A stretch of 64,000 bases of DNA from Aristolochia californica (GCA_029961685.1 JARWKL010000001.1:56526814-56590813), one strand, 5' to 3'; counted from the stretch's first letter, positions 50,703 to 63,333 are shown. Notes: generated from the sequence alone by a model not told the origin. A program made the numbers and translations.

Positions 50703-53413
50703 GTCTGCTTCTTCCGGGGTTCGAAGTGGAGTGCCAAACGAGGAGGAGAAGAGCGAGGAAAGAAGCTGGTATCGTCCTTGTCTCACTCTTTCACAGAGGT
50801 AGAAGGAGAGAGAAGGCGTGATTGAGTAACGAAAGCGGCGTGAATAAAGGAGAGAAGAAGAAACACCGGAAGGAAAAAGAAAGAAGAAAAAGGAAGCCTT
50901 GTCCGAAGCTTTTCTTTTCCTGCTTTCTTTGTCTGGTTGAGGCCGTTGTTGGGATGACAAAACTGGCCCTACTGATGACTATTTTAGGTTCTATCACATG
51001 GTAGAAGGTAGAAAGGATTAGTGGAGGGAAAAACGATGATGGAGAGAAAGGGAGGCTTAGGATTCTCTTGTTTCAGTTTCTTCCCTGAATCAGATGACCA
51101 TTACAGTGATATTCTTATACTGGGTTCCATCTGCATCATATTCTTCTGAGTAGATGAACCGATCTCTATTCTTCTGAAATTTGATTGCCAAAGGTAAACA
51201 ACCGTTCATGATGCTAACACCTTCATGAAACAAAGTTTTGACCCGTGATGAGGGTGAAGTGAAGGAGAAATTAGGATAGTTCGGTAGAAGCAGCACTAAG
51301 AAAGCACTAAGAAAGCCAAAAAACGCTTCAGGTTCTGGGCAGTGCAGGAGCTGTAGTTTGATGTAGAAGAGAAAGAGGTCAAATCTGGTAGTTAGAGTAC
51401 AATAATGAAAGGGCAAAGGAAGAGAGAAGGAAATGGGTTCACTCACATGGCGACCTACTCATGCCCACTTGAGTGCAGTCTCGATGCTCATGCATTTCTC
51501 AGCCTTTGCCTTTCGCTAGATGTGGGCCCCATCCCATTTGTCTTTCTGAGAGACGAAGTCAAGGCGAAAAGTGCACCTAGAAAAAGAATCTTCTGTCGGG
51601 CGTTAGAAATGGTGGACCCACATCCACATGTTGGGCATGCAGATTCTGGGCCTCGTCTTAGGGTTTCCATTAATGGGCCCTGCCCAGAGTAATAATGTTG
51701 CGTAATTCTAATTAGAATCCAATAGTTGGGTCGGCAGTCACTGTTTGCCGCTCCTGGCGTCTTCCTCCAATCGGAAATCATGAGCACATGGAGCCTTTGA
51801 CCAATATCCTTTATTTGTGCACATCAATGTCCATTATATCGCTTTAGTTGATACATCTAAGTTAAATTTTTGAACTTTTTGTTCACAACAAAATTCATGG
51901 GTACACACACATTTGGGCTGCATTTGTGTGGAGATGGAATTACATAAAAAAAAAAAACAAAAAAAAAAAATCATAGGTCATTCTAGTGGCTTATTGCATG
52001 TAAAAATCCGAATTTAAGTCGATTTTTTTGCTGCACTTTTTGAGTTGCTAATGTTGGTTAAGTTTCCTTTTGTTTTCAATGTCTAGTCAAATATTTTACT
52101 AATTTGAGTATCTTTCCATATTTAAACGTTTTATTTCTTTGACCTCACATTACATTAGTTTCCATAAGAGAAGTATTTCCGTATATGAGTTAGTTTCCTT
52201 TTTAACAAAAGTTTGAAAATTTTGAATTACAAGGTCTTGTTTCCTCATTCTAAAGTCCAAATATTAGTGTCCTGAAACCTCTCTTATTCTAAAATGTATC
52301 TCTTGAATATTTTCTATCTAAATTGGTCGAGTTGTGTTAAAAAGTAATTGCCTTATATGAGAAGTCTGTGTAAAAAATTTCTATTATTATGTTCCATCCA
52401 AAACTTTCTTATCGGAGATTTTGTCAAAATTTCTTCAAACATCATGTTCATAGTGGATTTTTTTTATCTACTTCTTAGGTCATACTTGGTAAAAAAAATT
52501 AAGTTATTTCAATAGTAACGTTATAGTCTCTTTCTTACTATAGTGGTGGTTATTTTCTCTTTCTTCAATCCTCCATTACCCTTTTACTCGATTTCCTCTC
52601 CTACCATCCTTTTTTACTCTTGTTTATCCTCTTTGGCCAACCCCTTGGTGCGTTGCTTTAGTTGATCCTTTTTTTATATATGGGTGTTTTTAAGTCCTTT
52701 TAGACTTTTTTATTGGTACCCTTTAGGTTTTTATCATCATCTTTTAAGTGATGGGCATTAACCCCTCTAGTGATGATTATCACTATTTTGTTCTAAATCC
52801 TTTGAGGCTAGTTTCGACTCTTACTTTGTCACCCATATTTTTTTTACTTTTTGAGAGTATATCCGATTGAGGAAATAATTACAAAAAAAATAAAAATTGA
52901 TTTCAAGTTGGAATAACTACCTTTACCTCTTAGCTTGAGGGGGAGATAAAAAAAAGAAGTATGAATGATTAGGTAGGTGACATAATCCACCAAGAAGGAT
53001 TCTGCAAGTTGAATCAAGTTTGGTCACATTCATTACTCTATAGATTTGATGTATGTCTTCTTCTTATTTTATTTACATGCAAAATTCAGATTGGAAGTTG
53101 AGTGTTGCAGTGGTTGTGCCTCCTTCCGATTTCCATGTTTGAGAAAAATAAGAAGTATAATCTACAATGAAGAATTCCATGTGTTTTGGTAATCAAATTT
53201 TATGTAACTAGAATATCCAAGTAAGGGGGAAGAGAAGATGAAAACAAGATAAAGACTACAAACAATATGTGAACAAGAAGAAGATGAATTATAGTGAGGC
53301 AATCAAAATTTCTTTTTCAAGTCACACAAGATTGGGGTTTTTCTTTTCAAGTACATAAATTTCTTTAACCAAGATTATTTGCGCAATGAAGTTACAAACA
53401 CCAGCTTGAGGAG
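50703..53413. other. Promoter region of the membrane-protein gene, then spacer
   Basis: 50703-51000 should hold the 5'UTR and promoter of the minus-strand gene. A short minus-strand frame at 51209-51090 (39 residues, ending KNITVMVI) is noted in the findings. From 51800 on the sequence is AT-rich with no recognisable gene. Confidence 0.4.
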
Positions 53414-53785
53414 TATAAAAAGACACCCACATGTGTAGGGTGGCAGGGTTAGTAAATAAGAAGAACTTTCATAAAAATAAAATAGAATTGTAATTATGCA
53501 AGTTGGTGTGTGTTTTCTTATGTTTTTTTTTCTTTTGAAGCATGTAGCCCTCAGGGCATTATAGTCATTATAAACACCTTCACACGACTACAAATACAGT
53601 GTTAAGGAATGGGTTAGAGCATTCAAGCCAATTCCTCTTGGCTCAAATTTGTCCTTGCACCTCTCTCTTTTCCTCTTCTTTCTCTCTCTTGGTTACTTCT
53701 CTCCTTTCTTCCGAGAGTTAGAGTTCTTCTCCTCTCTTTTTCCTTGAGATCTCTTGTATTTATTTGTTGGCCCTAGAAATCAACA
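53414..53785 (+). mobile_element. Copia-type LTR, plus orientation
   Basis: It begins near TATAAAAAGACACCCACATG, directly after a polypurine-like CTTGAGGAG, and ends AGAAATCAACA at 53785. It is collinear with the minus-oriented LTR at 33683-34052. The terminal TG is degraded to TA. No primer-binding site follows. Confidence 0.75.
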
Positions 53786-55280
53786 TTCTCGATGTCGTCT
53801 TCCTCCTCTCAACACCGTTATTTTTGTCCTCAATCTACAGGTAATAATCCTCTCTAGCAACCCTCCCTCTCTTCTCTCTTTCTCTCTTTTCTCTTTTCTC
53901 GCTCGATGAAGTGCAAACCACCTCCTCATCTACGAGTTCACCAAGAGCAACAACCTTGACCACAGGCTTCACGAGTGGATTCAAACGAAATAGAGATCTT
54001 GATTAGTATATATTCATCTATTCTTATTGCGTTGATACTATGTCGATGGTCTTGGGAACTATGGGAACCATCAGAGATGGGATTTCTATCATTGTAATGT
54101 TCGTGACCTCCAAACAAATAATCAACCGTTTGGGATTTGGCAAGCTGAAGTTGGGCCATGAAAATTTCATGGGTGAGGTCGAAAAGGTAGTGGCTTCCAG
54201 CTTCAAGTTCATGTTTAACTCTCCTTCTCTTTCGCTTCAAGTTCTTGCTTAAGTCTCCTTCTCCTTCTCTTACTTGTTCAATTATAGCATCTGTTCTAAT
54301 CGAGTTTATAGACAAAGCAACCAGATCACCTCATGGTTCATAGAATCCATTTTTAGATTTCCATATCAATTACTTATTCTTTTCTTCGATGTCATAGTGC
54401 ACACTACAATTTGTATACCTAGGATTGGTAGTGTTGCTGATTATTTTCCTCCATAAGTGTGAGACCTCCTCGTCTCATTCCTTGCTCGTTGCTAAATGCA
54501 AAAGCCATCCATTTTATTTTAAAAAATATATGTATTTGGGTTTTATCTTTTAAGATTTTTGAAACTGTAGGTAGTTGACTTTTAGCATGGTGGTGCCAAG
54601 AAAGTGATTATTCGACTCCAAGCAAATTTTACCATTGTGGTTCTCCTTACTTGAGACTTGTAGGATCTATGGAAATGTTGAGATAGATGAAAGATTGGAA
54701 AACGGTTTGGAAACATCAAATCTTTTAATTCAAGTATGCATACATAAAGTATGGTCCATATTTCTAGCCCTGCTAAGCCTGCTAAAATATCCATTTAAGT
54801 ATATTTCCATATAGCCTATCTCTGTTGTGATTATTATCATGTTTGTTTTTTTTATTTTCACTCTTCTTTCGATAAAAAACACTTTTTGATTTCATCTCTA
54901 GAAATATTAATAAAATAAATTAATACAAACAAAATATATATAAAGAGATATCAATATAAAGTAGTGGATTAGCATAAGCATATGTGAATTATACATTGAA
55001 AATGTATAGAATTTGTATATCATTGGTTTAGCAAGGCGAAGTATCCATAGATCCATTTGTAAGTGGTTTACTTATAAAATATGCTCCCATTGTATAGATA
55101 AACCACAACATAAATCCATAATTTCATCATGAAAATGCTAGAATTTCTAAGGAGGTTTGATAATATTATGATCTTCCTTACCATGTTAGTACTCTTCTTC
55201 TTCTTTTTCACAATTAATTAAATCATTTCTTATAAATAGGTTTCAATTCTGTTTTTCTAATTGACTTTGTTATTCTTGTC
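53786..55280. other. Spacer
   Basis: Frames at 53938-54456 on both strands overlap without a recognisable domain. The Arg/Lys-poor, pyrimidine-rich start (53790-53910) may still be retrotransposon sequence. Nothing else is supported. Confidence 0.35.
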
Positions 55281-55700
55281 TGTTGGAAGATAGGGCCCAA
55301 GCCCATACGACCAAGGAAGACCCACATATCCAAGTGTGTTGGAAGATGAATCCAAGTCCATAAGACCAAGGAAGACTCACACATCCAAGAAATGTGGAAG
55401 ATGGGCTTAAGGCCCACATATCAAGGAGAGGGGCCCATAGGCCCATATATAATGGTAAATAAAGAGTCATCTCATAGAGATGGCATTGGTATAATTAAGT
55501 TAAAGTTCCAAGGTTAAAACCTTAAACCCTAACTTCAAGGGTATTATTGTAATACAGTAGTTTCATTAATCTATAAATAGAGCCTCAGGGGGAGGGTTAG
55601 GACATCAAGTCCATAACATCTTTTTCCTCTGGTTTTCTCCTAATGGGTCTCTCTCCCTTTTTCTCCATAACCTACATCCGTGGAGTCCTAAAAATCAACA
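55281..55700 (+). mobile_element. Solo LTR (420 bp), Copia type
   Basis: Runs from TGTTGGAAGATAGG to AAAATCAACA (TGTTG...CAACA). The 5 bp on each side are TTGTC and CTGTC, a target-site duplication with one mismatch. An internal TATAAATAGAGCC is the likely promoter. The first 110 bp contain a short direct duplication (GTTGGAAGAT…AAGACCAAGGAAGAC). The second half matches the LTR at 6609-6833. No PBS or internal region follows, so it is a solo LTR. Confidence 0.87.
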
Positions 55701-56320
55701 CTGTCTATCATAAACATCTATTGGTTGACGTTATAGTTCATTAAATGCTTGATCAATGGCCTGATTAAACTATCAATGCCCTTTTTAGTGTTTGGTTTTG
55801 TCTATAAATAACCTTTTAGGTGGGTGACATAATCCTTTTATAATTAACTTAATTTCTAGCTGCACACTATTATTTCTTTCTAATTGTTTCTCCTTTCCAG
55901 ATCAATTGACAATTACTGGAAGTAGACACAAACAATCACCAAAGCAGTACAAAGTATCAATCTACAATTAAGGAGTTCCAAGCATTCCTCAATGACTCCA
56001 AGGATGTATTAGATGAGGCAACAAGAAAGGATGGGATCAAGACATCATAGTTCCTTTTGTTGCTGATGATCTCCTATTATGCATTAATCTTTCAGGTCTT
56101 CACTCGATGTTTTCTTCTACAATAAGACTTTTTTATCTTTGAGTGTCTCTTACCATTAAGTGAACTCATAGTCCCAATAGTGCCAATAACTTGGCTAATT
56201 TCATAGCCTGAAATGTCGTCCCCTGATAACATCTTGTTCTCTTAGCTTATGTACTTTGCCTCATGGGTTTTTGCCTCTTTTGTATCTTCCTCTCTTATAG
56301 AGATTTTTTTAACCCCTAGT

Positions 56321-56370
<50 letters not shown>

Positions 56371-57557
56371 TATTTTTTAAGTTGTTTCAAGAGAAAAGGA
56401 TCTTTGAAGTGTGAAGAGTATTTTGATTAAGTCTTGTTGTGGCATGAGACACTCAAATGTTTGTGCAAACTAGTGATAGTGATGTAGTTCATAATTGAAA
56501 ATTTTACCTATTTCGTGGTACAATATTTTCACTTTCACCTTTGAGATTGTCTTAACATTAATTATACTATAACTTCAAATTGATTAACTATAATCAATTT
56601 TATAGTCTTGGTAGAGTAGAAGAACTGGTGTATTTTGCAAGTCCCAAAGAGCATTATGAAATTATTAGCACTAATTATTTACTTGATTCTTCTTATCAAA
56701 TAGTGAAACTGATTAGGTCACAAACTTCATAATCTCTGAATATGGACATTAATCATTTATTTTTAATTTGGGGAGCACCAGAATGTGTCTTCTCACTTGT
56801 AAATGGAATCTGAATTTGGTTTAGCACTTCTAGGAATGAGACAATATACTTGCATTATTAGCTTCTTTGCTTCTACAAATTAGGTTCTATGTTGTTATTC
56901 AATATCCTCATTGTTACTTGCCCCTTCTTTTATTATGTTTGATGGAGAGAAAAAAACAAGAGAAGCAAAGAAAGCATTGGAAGTACTTCAGAAACCAAAT
57001 GTACCTACAGAGTTGCAGGTAATCTCTATAGTCATGAATTGATTTGCATGAAACTTGTGCAATCATAAGTTTGAAAATTGAACACTGGTTACAAATACAC
57101 ACGAAGATAGCTCCTATGTCTAAAGGTTTATTTCAACTCTATTGTAGTACAAATTTCCCCCAGATTTAATCATGCTTGATGCACATGAGACTGTTCAATC
57201 ATGGATGACTACAATCAATTTGAACCAGAGGAAGATGAATGGTGCAATGATGAGGATTCAAGTAAACCTCAGGCAAAGTAATACTTCATTCAACATCATC
57301 TACAGAAATTTCTTCCTGACAGATTGGCAAAGAACCTAAATATTCTGTTTTTTTTTTTTTTTGAATTAACAAGAAAAACAAAACATATCCCCTACCACCA
57401 ACAGATCACATACTCGTTCAGACCCGTCCATAAACTGGAAGCTGTATACCTGTTAATACAGGAACAACCATAAATTTCCATTAATCAATTACAGACAACA
57501 AAACACTGGCGGAAGCCTGAATTGGCTCAAGTCCATGGCACACACTAGGGGAGACAG
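55701..57557 (+). other. Spacer with unexplained coding-like segments
   Basis: Three plus-strand segments look coding by composition but cannot be joined or identified: about 55930-56050 (contains YQSTIKEFQAFLNDSKDVLD), about 56940-57019 (TREAKKALEVLQKPNVPTEL, followed by the donor-like GTAATC) and about 57201-57278 (MDDYNQFEPEEDEWCNDEDS). A (TC)n microsatellite lies at 56322-56368. They could be exons of a small gene or a decayed one. Confidence 0.3.
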
Positions 57558-59668
57558 TCACTCTGTCATAACAGGCTTGTTCTCGTTAGCTTTGGGCCTC
57601 TGCTCCTTGGGCTTTTGATCTTCTGATTTCCTGATGGAACCACCAAACACACATTAGATGTATTAGTAACAAGTTAATTGGCTGATTTGTTCACCACTTC
57701 AGGCATGCATTTCGGGATCTTCAACTAGTCACTATGGTGAGTGAGAAACTGAAAACAATTTCTAAATACTGCTTTTAACCTAGTTCCAAATACTGCCACT
57801 AGTTTGCAGTTAATGATAAATACAGCCTTACTGCAAACAAAAAATGTTAGGAGCATAAAACATGAATAGCATTAATATAAAAAAGAAGAATAAATGAAGT
57901 GCATGAATGATTAAACTTCAGAAAGGGCTCGAAGGACTCCCCTCCCACCAAAAATAAGACACAAAAAAGACTACTCCCCTTGCACACTCCCCCTTCCAAT
58001 TGGCCTGCCTCCTTTCCTAGAGGGGAGCAAGGAGCACACTTGGTAATACAGGAAAGTTGCTACAAAACAGCAGCCAAAACTTATGGTCTGGATGAAGTCC
58101 ACATTTTTGTTATAGAGCCATCATGATGATACTGCTGCTAGGCATGATAATACTTTCTACAGTACCATATCTTATTTTAGATGTTTTACAATTTTTTATT
58201 CATCCCGTTAAAGTTAGGTCCAGGTGCATCCCAATTACTAGTTGAAATAAGGAGACTCCATACCAACTGTGCACCTGGTTGAACAGATTGTGCAAAGAAA
58301 CCAACCAGAACCAATTTTTTGTAGTTTAGAGATAATAAGGGTCCTCAATTGAAACATATCCTCAAAAGTAAGAAGACCTACCATCACAACAATGTGCTCA
58401 ATACACAATTCTGAAACTCAAAGAATACTTGGAAGCTTATGAAGGAGATAGAACGGTGGACATCAGATGATAATCCCCACATAGTTCCCAAGAAAACACA
58501 GCAAATCTAACAGCTACCTGATTAAGTGGGTAATGTTTTCTATGCAAGAAATTTCCTCACTTACACAACCCACTTGCAGATCTTACTATTCCCATGATAC
58601 ACAACAACACTTGGTGTCAGAAGCTACTATCATATAATGTACATTAGAAAAAATTACACAAAATGCACAGACGTGCTTGAGAGGCATTATCATTCTATTC
58701 CACAGGTGATTTCGTGGAATCCAGAATAGTTGTTCTCAAGGATCAGTTTTGATCAGACTAGTGTTTATCCTGACAGTTGGCAAAATCAAGCTAGTTTCTA
58801 TAAGCAAAAGTGCTAAGATTTCTTATCCTATCATAGGGGTGATGGTGTGAACTATCCCAATAATGTACAACGTTTCCAAAAGTAATAAAAGCTGAACCCT
58901 ATCCTGTAGGAAGGTTATCTTTCCTATTTGAGTAGAAATAATCTACCTTCACTTCCTCTAAAATCTTGATTAGTACCCAAGAATAGAAAAGTAAAGAATT
59001 AGTTAGAACTAGCTTTAACTCTGATAAAGAGAGCAGCCTGGGCCTTTGGCTTAATGACCATATTGGGAGCAGGGGGTTTCTAGTCTCACCAGGGAATAAC
59101 CAAATAAACAACAACTAGAGGATTTGACCATACGTCCAACCAGAACAATGCTACCAATGTGATTGAGCGTTACTTTTCTTTTTCTAAATTTTTTTGAGAA
59201 TCCGATAAAAGGAGTATTACTCCTTTGTAAAGCAATAGATGGTCAAGTTGAGATTTGTATAACTTTTTTCGCCCACTGCTCCATTTGGAACGCTAGGACA
59301 TTTTGAATGAGTACGTAGATGTGGAAAGATCGAACTGTTTTTGCTACTTACATTAGCCACAATGCCAACAGAGAAACCTTAATTTATAAACATAAAAAGA
59401 ATATATGAAAACAATCAATCAACCATATCTTGCTCCATCAAAACCAAAGCCTTCAAAAGTAACAGCAAAAAAAAAAAAAAATCGCGAAGAACAAGAAGTA
59501 ATACGATTCACATACACTGAGAAGTGCTTGCGTGAAGTTAATAAAACTAACAAAGATACAGAGTTTCATAATGTGCGTCAAGAACGAGAAGCATTACCTC
59601 TTATCGGATGATCCACCCTTTTGGCTGAGGAAGGAACGAAAGAGAGGGGAGTTTACGTCGTAAATCAT
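57558..59668 (-). CDS. Small conserved plant protein, 47 residues
   Basis: Two exons, 59668-59598 and 57630-57558, are joined across a 1967 bp GT-AG intron in correct phase. The product starts MIYDVNSPLFRSFLSQKGG and ends PKANENKPVMTE; the middle is Lys/Glu/Gln-rich (KSEDQKPKEQRPK). The start, the SDKRK junction and the C-terminus match my memory of a small, highly conserved plant protein without a known function. The frame is open upstream to 59830, but the conserved N-terminus argues for this start. It is below usual gene-finding length limits and would be easy to miss. No membrane segment or signal peptide is present. Confidence 0.85.
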
Positions 59669-59739
59669 GGCGCTAGGGCTTGAATAGAGATTAAGGAGAC
59701 GAACTGCGCGTTCTCGGGATAAAAAGAGGAACTTGCACG

Positions 59740-59850
59740 CTTTCAGAAACCCTAAATTGTTCTTCGAATGGAGTTTATAAAGACACTTGTGGGGAGGCCG
59801 TCTACGTATCACGTTAGTCATTGAGACCACGCTTTACAAACCCTAAAATG
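59740..59850 (-). promoter_or_regulatory. Core promoter of the 47-residue protein gene
   Basis: On the minus strand CTTTATAAAC (59782-59773) is a TATA box about 105-115 bases before the start codon. Telo-box elements (complement of AAACCCTAA) occur at about 59747-59756 and 59838-59846. This pairing is typical of plant genes tied to growth and translation. Confidence 0.6.
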
Positions 59851-60567
59851 GTATTTTAATGCAATTTACTAGACACTAGTGGGTATGGGGAAAATAAAAA
59901 TAACTTACATAATTCATTTTAGATTAATTTTTAACCATTAAAAAAAATTATTTGTAACTTCAAATTTTTATAGTAATTAATAATAAAATAATAATTGTTA
60001 CTAGTATTTGTTCTAATATCACTCATCAATTAAATTTAAGTAATTTATAACACATGTGTTTATTGTATTATAAATTATATTTTATTATTTTAGGATATTA
60101 TTTTAATACTATTTTTCATCAAAATATAATTCAAATTACTTTATTAGCTAATTTGATTATTTATTTTTAGAATACTTTTTAGAATGAAACGACTAAATAC
60201 AGAAAAATTAACAACCACAAGAAAATAAATAAAATTATTTTAAAAAAAAATAAACATAATTTAATTTATTTTTAATTATTTAGTTTTTTATGTACTATGC
60301 AGCTACATTTTAAAATTTAAGAATTTTTATAATTAGTAAATAACTAAATATTATCATTATCTTTTACTATGATCCAGTTTCATGTTATTTAGTATCCCTA
60401 CCGTATTTATTATTTACATTAAAATAATATATTTTAGTTATAAAAATTCAAAATTTGTATGATTCTTTTATACTATCATTAACATGAATTAACAATAACA
60501 TGTCTTTTCCACCATGTATAATACTTATATTTTTGTGTTCCCCACTCAACTTGTCAAAAATGGTTTG
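59851..60567. other. Very AT-rich spacer
   Basis: Mostly A/T runs. No gene or repeat boundary is seen. Confidence 0.5.
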
Positions 60568-61215
60568 TTGATCGATCAATGGTTTATTGATTATGCTTGA
60601 TGGAACTAGCTATGGAGAGTTCTAGATGATCAATCATTGTAAATGGTATGATCGATCATGTTTTATACATCAATACGGCAGGATTCTTTATGATTGGTTA
60701 ATCTATTATATTAATCGATCATGCTTTATATGTTTTTGTTAGTTTCCATTTTGTATGATCTATCAAACCCATGTAGGTTGATCAATCATTTTTTTATACT
60801 AGATTATAAAAATTAGATTTTAAGCATGATTATGGCGTATCTAAGGGGTTTGGCAAATTTAAAGCTTTAATGCAACGGTTAAACATAGTTGTGAAAAATA
60901 TGCCCTAAAGCTCCAAAATCTCTTATTTACCTTAAAATCTGAGTTTGGTATTGTCTTCTTTACATGGTTAGAGTTCTTGAGATATTTTTAGATAGCCCCA
61001 ACTCTAGCCTTCAAATCTTCTTTCTACACTTGTGGGTACTTCTTCAAGATGGCTTACACGAGGTTGAGCTCGAAGTCTTGCATTGAGTTACACAAGTTCT
61101 TTGTGTAGACCTTGATATTTGTGTCTCTTAAATGAATTACACCTGAAATCTTGATTGCAAATATAAATATAAACATGGTTAAATTTTGTTATCATCAAAA
61201 TATAGATGGAGATTA
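60568..61215. repeat. TTGATCGATCA-motif repeat, copy 5, with shared 3' module
   Basis: Motifs TTGATCGATCAATGG, GATGATCAATCATTG, ATGATCGATCATG, TTAATCGATCATGC and TTGATCAATCATT are followed at 60940-61215 by the same module as copy 3, including CTTGTGGGTACTTCTTCAAG and TTTTGTTATCATCAAAATA. The block abuts the Copia integrase remnant. Confidence 0.65.
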
Positions 61216-63124
61216 ACCCAGGTTAACATCAAGGGATTTTGAACATCTTATTGGGAAGGTTGCTAATCTTTCTAAATTCTCTTCTTATCCTACTCCGCAG
61301 TTTATCTCTATTATCAACGGATCTCAAACATAATTTTAAGGGATAGGTGTTTCAAATCCTTCTTCTTCACTACCTCTATTTGATGTTTTCTTTGTTCCTA
61401 AATTTTCTTAAAATCTTATGTCAGTTAGTAAACTTACAAAAAAAACTCGGATGTTGCATATCTTTTTATGCTTCTCATTGTATCTTTCAAGACTGCCGGG
61501 CCAAACAGCTGATTGGTGGAAATCATGAGAAAATAGGACTTTACTACCTTGACACAAAGCTTCTTTCAATACTTATCACAATGGATCAACAGGCAGTCCA
61601 ATGGCACAATAGGCTAAGTCATCCATCTTTACCAATTTGACGAACACTTGTTCCAAGTTTACATTCAGTCAAAAATTTATCATGTGAGTTTTGTCAATTA
61701 AGATCACATCTTAGAAGTAATTTTTCTTCTCATTCAAATAACTCAAGTGATAATCCCTTTTCTTGAATCAATTCTGATTTATGGGGGTACCTCTTAATAT
61801 ATCAAATATCTTTCATTCCCAATATTTTGTTATATTTGTTACAATTATTCTCATGTCACTAGATTATTTTTAATGAAGGATAGCTCTGAATTACTTAATA
61901 TCTTCACCTTATTCCATGTCATGGTAAATACTTCACTCAATTTCATAAATAAATAAAGGCATTTTGATCTGATGATGCCAAATAGTGTCTCTCTCACTCA
62001 TTTCAATTGTTTTGTAAACCGAATAGCATTACTCACCAAATTGAAAGAATTCAAGCCACCATGGAAGAGTTGGGAGCAAGCTTCAATTGACATGAAGAAG
62101 TTGCAAAGCACTAAGATAACCACTAACAGAGAAGCAAGAATTGGAGTTTTTCAATAAATGAATAAATGAGAGATTACAAGAGTTTATGTGGATTTTTCAA
62201 AAACCTAAAAAAGTCAATAAACAATGTACTTTTTTTAGCTAGGTATCATCTTGGTGGTTTTATATTTTTTAACAAATCAATGTCTTGTTTCTTCCATTCT
62301 CTTTCTTTTATTTTGGATCTTGATCCTCTCCTCTTGAGTGATTGATTTGGCTTTGATTCTCTCCCTTTAATTGAGTGATTAGAAATGATAATTCTCCTTG
62401 ACTGATTTCGATAGATTGAAAATGATTTTGAGGAGAATCTTGAAAGAGTTAAGGAAGTTTGTAGTGGGGCCCTTATGTAAGCATTCGTAGGAGAAATCTT
62501 TCTCCAAGATCATTGAGTTGGCTCTAGGGATGTCCCCTTTTGCGTCCCCTTTTGCATGGCATGCATAGGTGATGTGGATGTCATCTTTACATGTTTTTGC
62601 ATGGGAGAGTTTGATATGTCATCCTTTGCATGTGTTTTCATGAGAGATGGTCTTCTTATTTTATGTCTTCCTTGGCATGACTTTTATGTTAATGTTCCCT
62701 TGATTAGCTTTAGGTTGTGTAACACAAACCTCATGTACCTATGCACCTCAACAAAATGTATAACCAAAAGAAAAAAGACATCTTTTAGAAGTAGCCCAAA
62801 CTCTCTTATTTTTTATGCATGTTCCATAATTCTATTGGCCATGTGTAGTTCTCACTGCTTGCAATCTTATCAAAAGAACGCCATCTCTAATTTTACAAAA
62901 TGTATCTCCACTCTCACTACTCCTGTCACATACAAAGTTATTTCCACTTCCTCTTAAGACATTTGGGTGAATTTTTTTAAAATCAAATATTTATTGAAAT
63001 AAAACATTTGGGTGTGTTTGTTTTGTACATAATTTTACTCCTCAATCAAACCAAACTTTATGCACGAGCTTTTAAATGTATCTTCTTTGGATATATCAAT
63101 TATCAAAAGGGGTACGCATGTTAC
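61216..63124 (+). pseudogene. Decayed Copia integrase region, interrupted twice
   Basis: The pre-integrase segment (AVQWHNRLSHPSLPI, about 61590-61640) with its HxH and a following CEFCQLRSH metal-binding pattern is recognisable, then broken integrase core up to about 62040. The integrase C-terminal part resumes at about 62800 (ARAFKCIFFGYINYQKGYAC at 63080-63110). The 62050-62790 stretch does not align with Copia and is probably an insertion. The frame is cut at 63124 by a second LTR element. Stops are frequent throughout. Confidence 0.75.
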
Positions 63125-63333
63125 TGTTGGCGTGATCTATTTTCTAGAGGAGGAAGTGGTGTGAGCTCCTCTTCCAGAGGAGGAAATCTTCCGTAGAATC
63201 AAAATGGAAATCCACTATGGCGTGATTGTAGGTGTGATTGGAGAGACAAAATTTGTATAAATATGTTGCTTTCAATTGAATGAAAAATGACTTTTGGAAA
63301 ATACCTTTTCCCCTTTTAACATGGTATCAAAGC
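63125..63333 (+). mobile_element. LTR (197 bp) plus primer-binding site, nested in Copia remnant
   Basis: Runs from TGTTGGCGTGATC to CCTTTTAACA (63125-63321) with TATAAATATG inside, and is followed directly by TGGTATCAAAGC (63322-63333), the initiator-tRNA-type primer site. It splits the integrase reading frame of the older element exactly, which defines its left edge. Confidence 0.8.
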
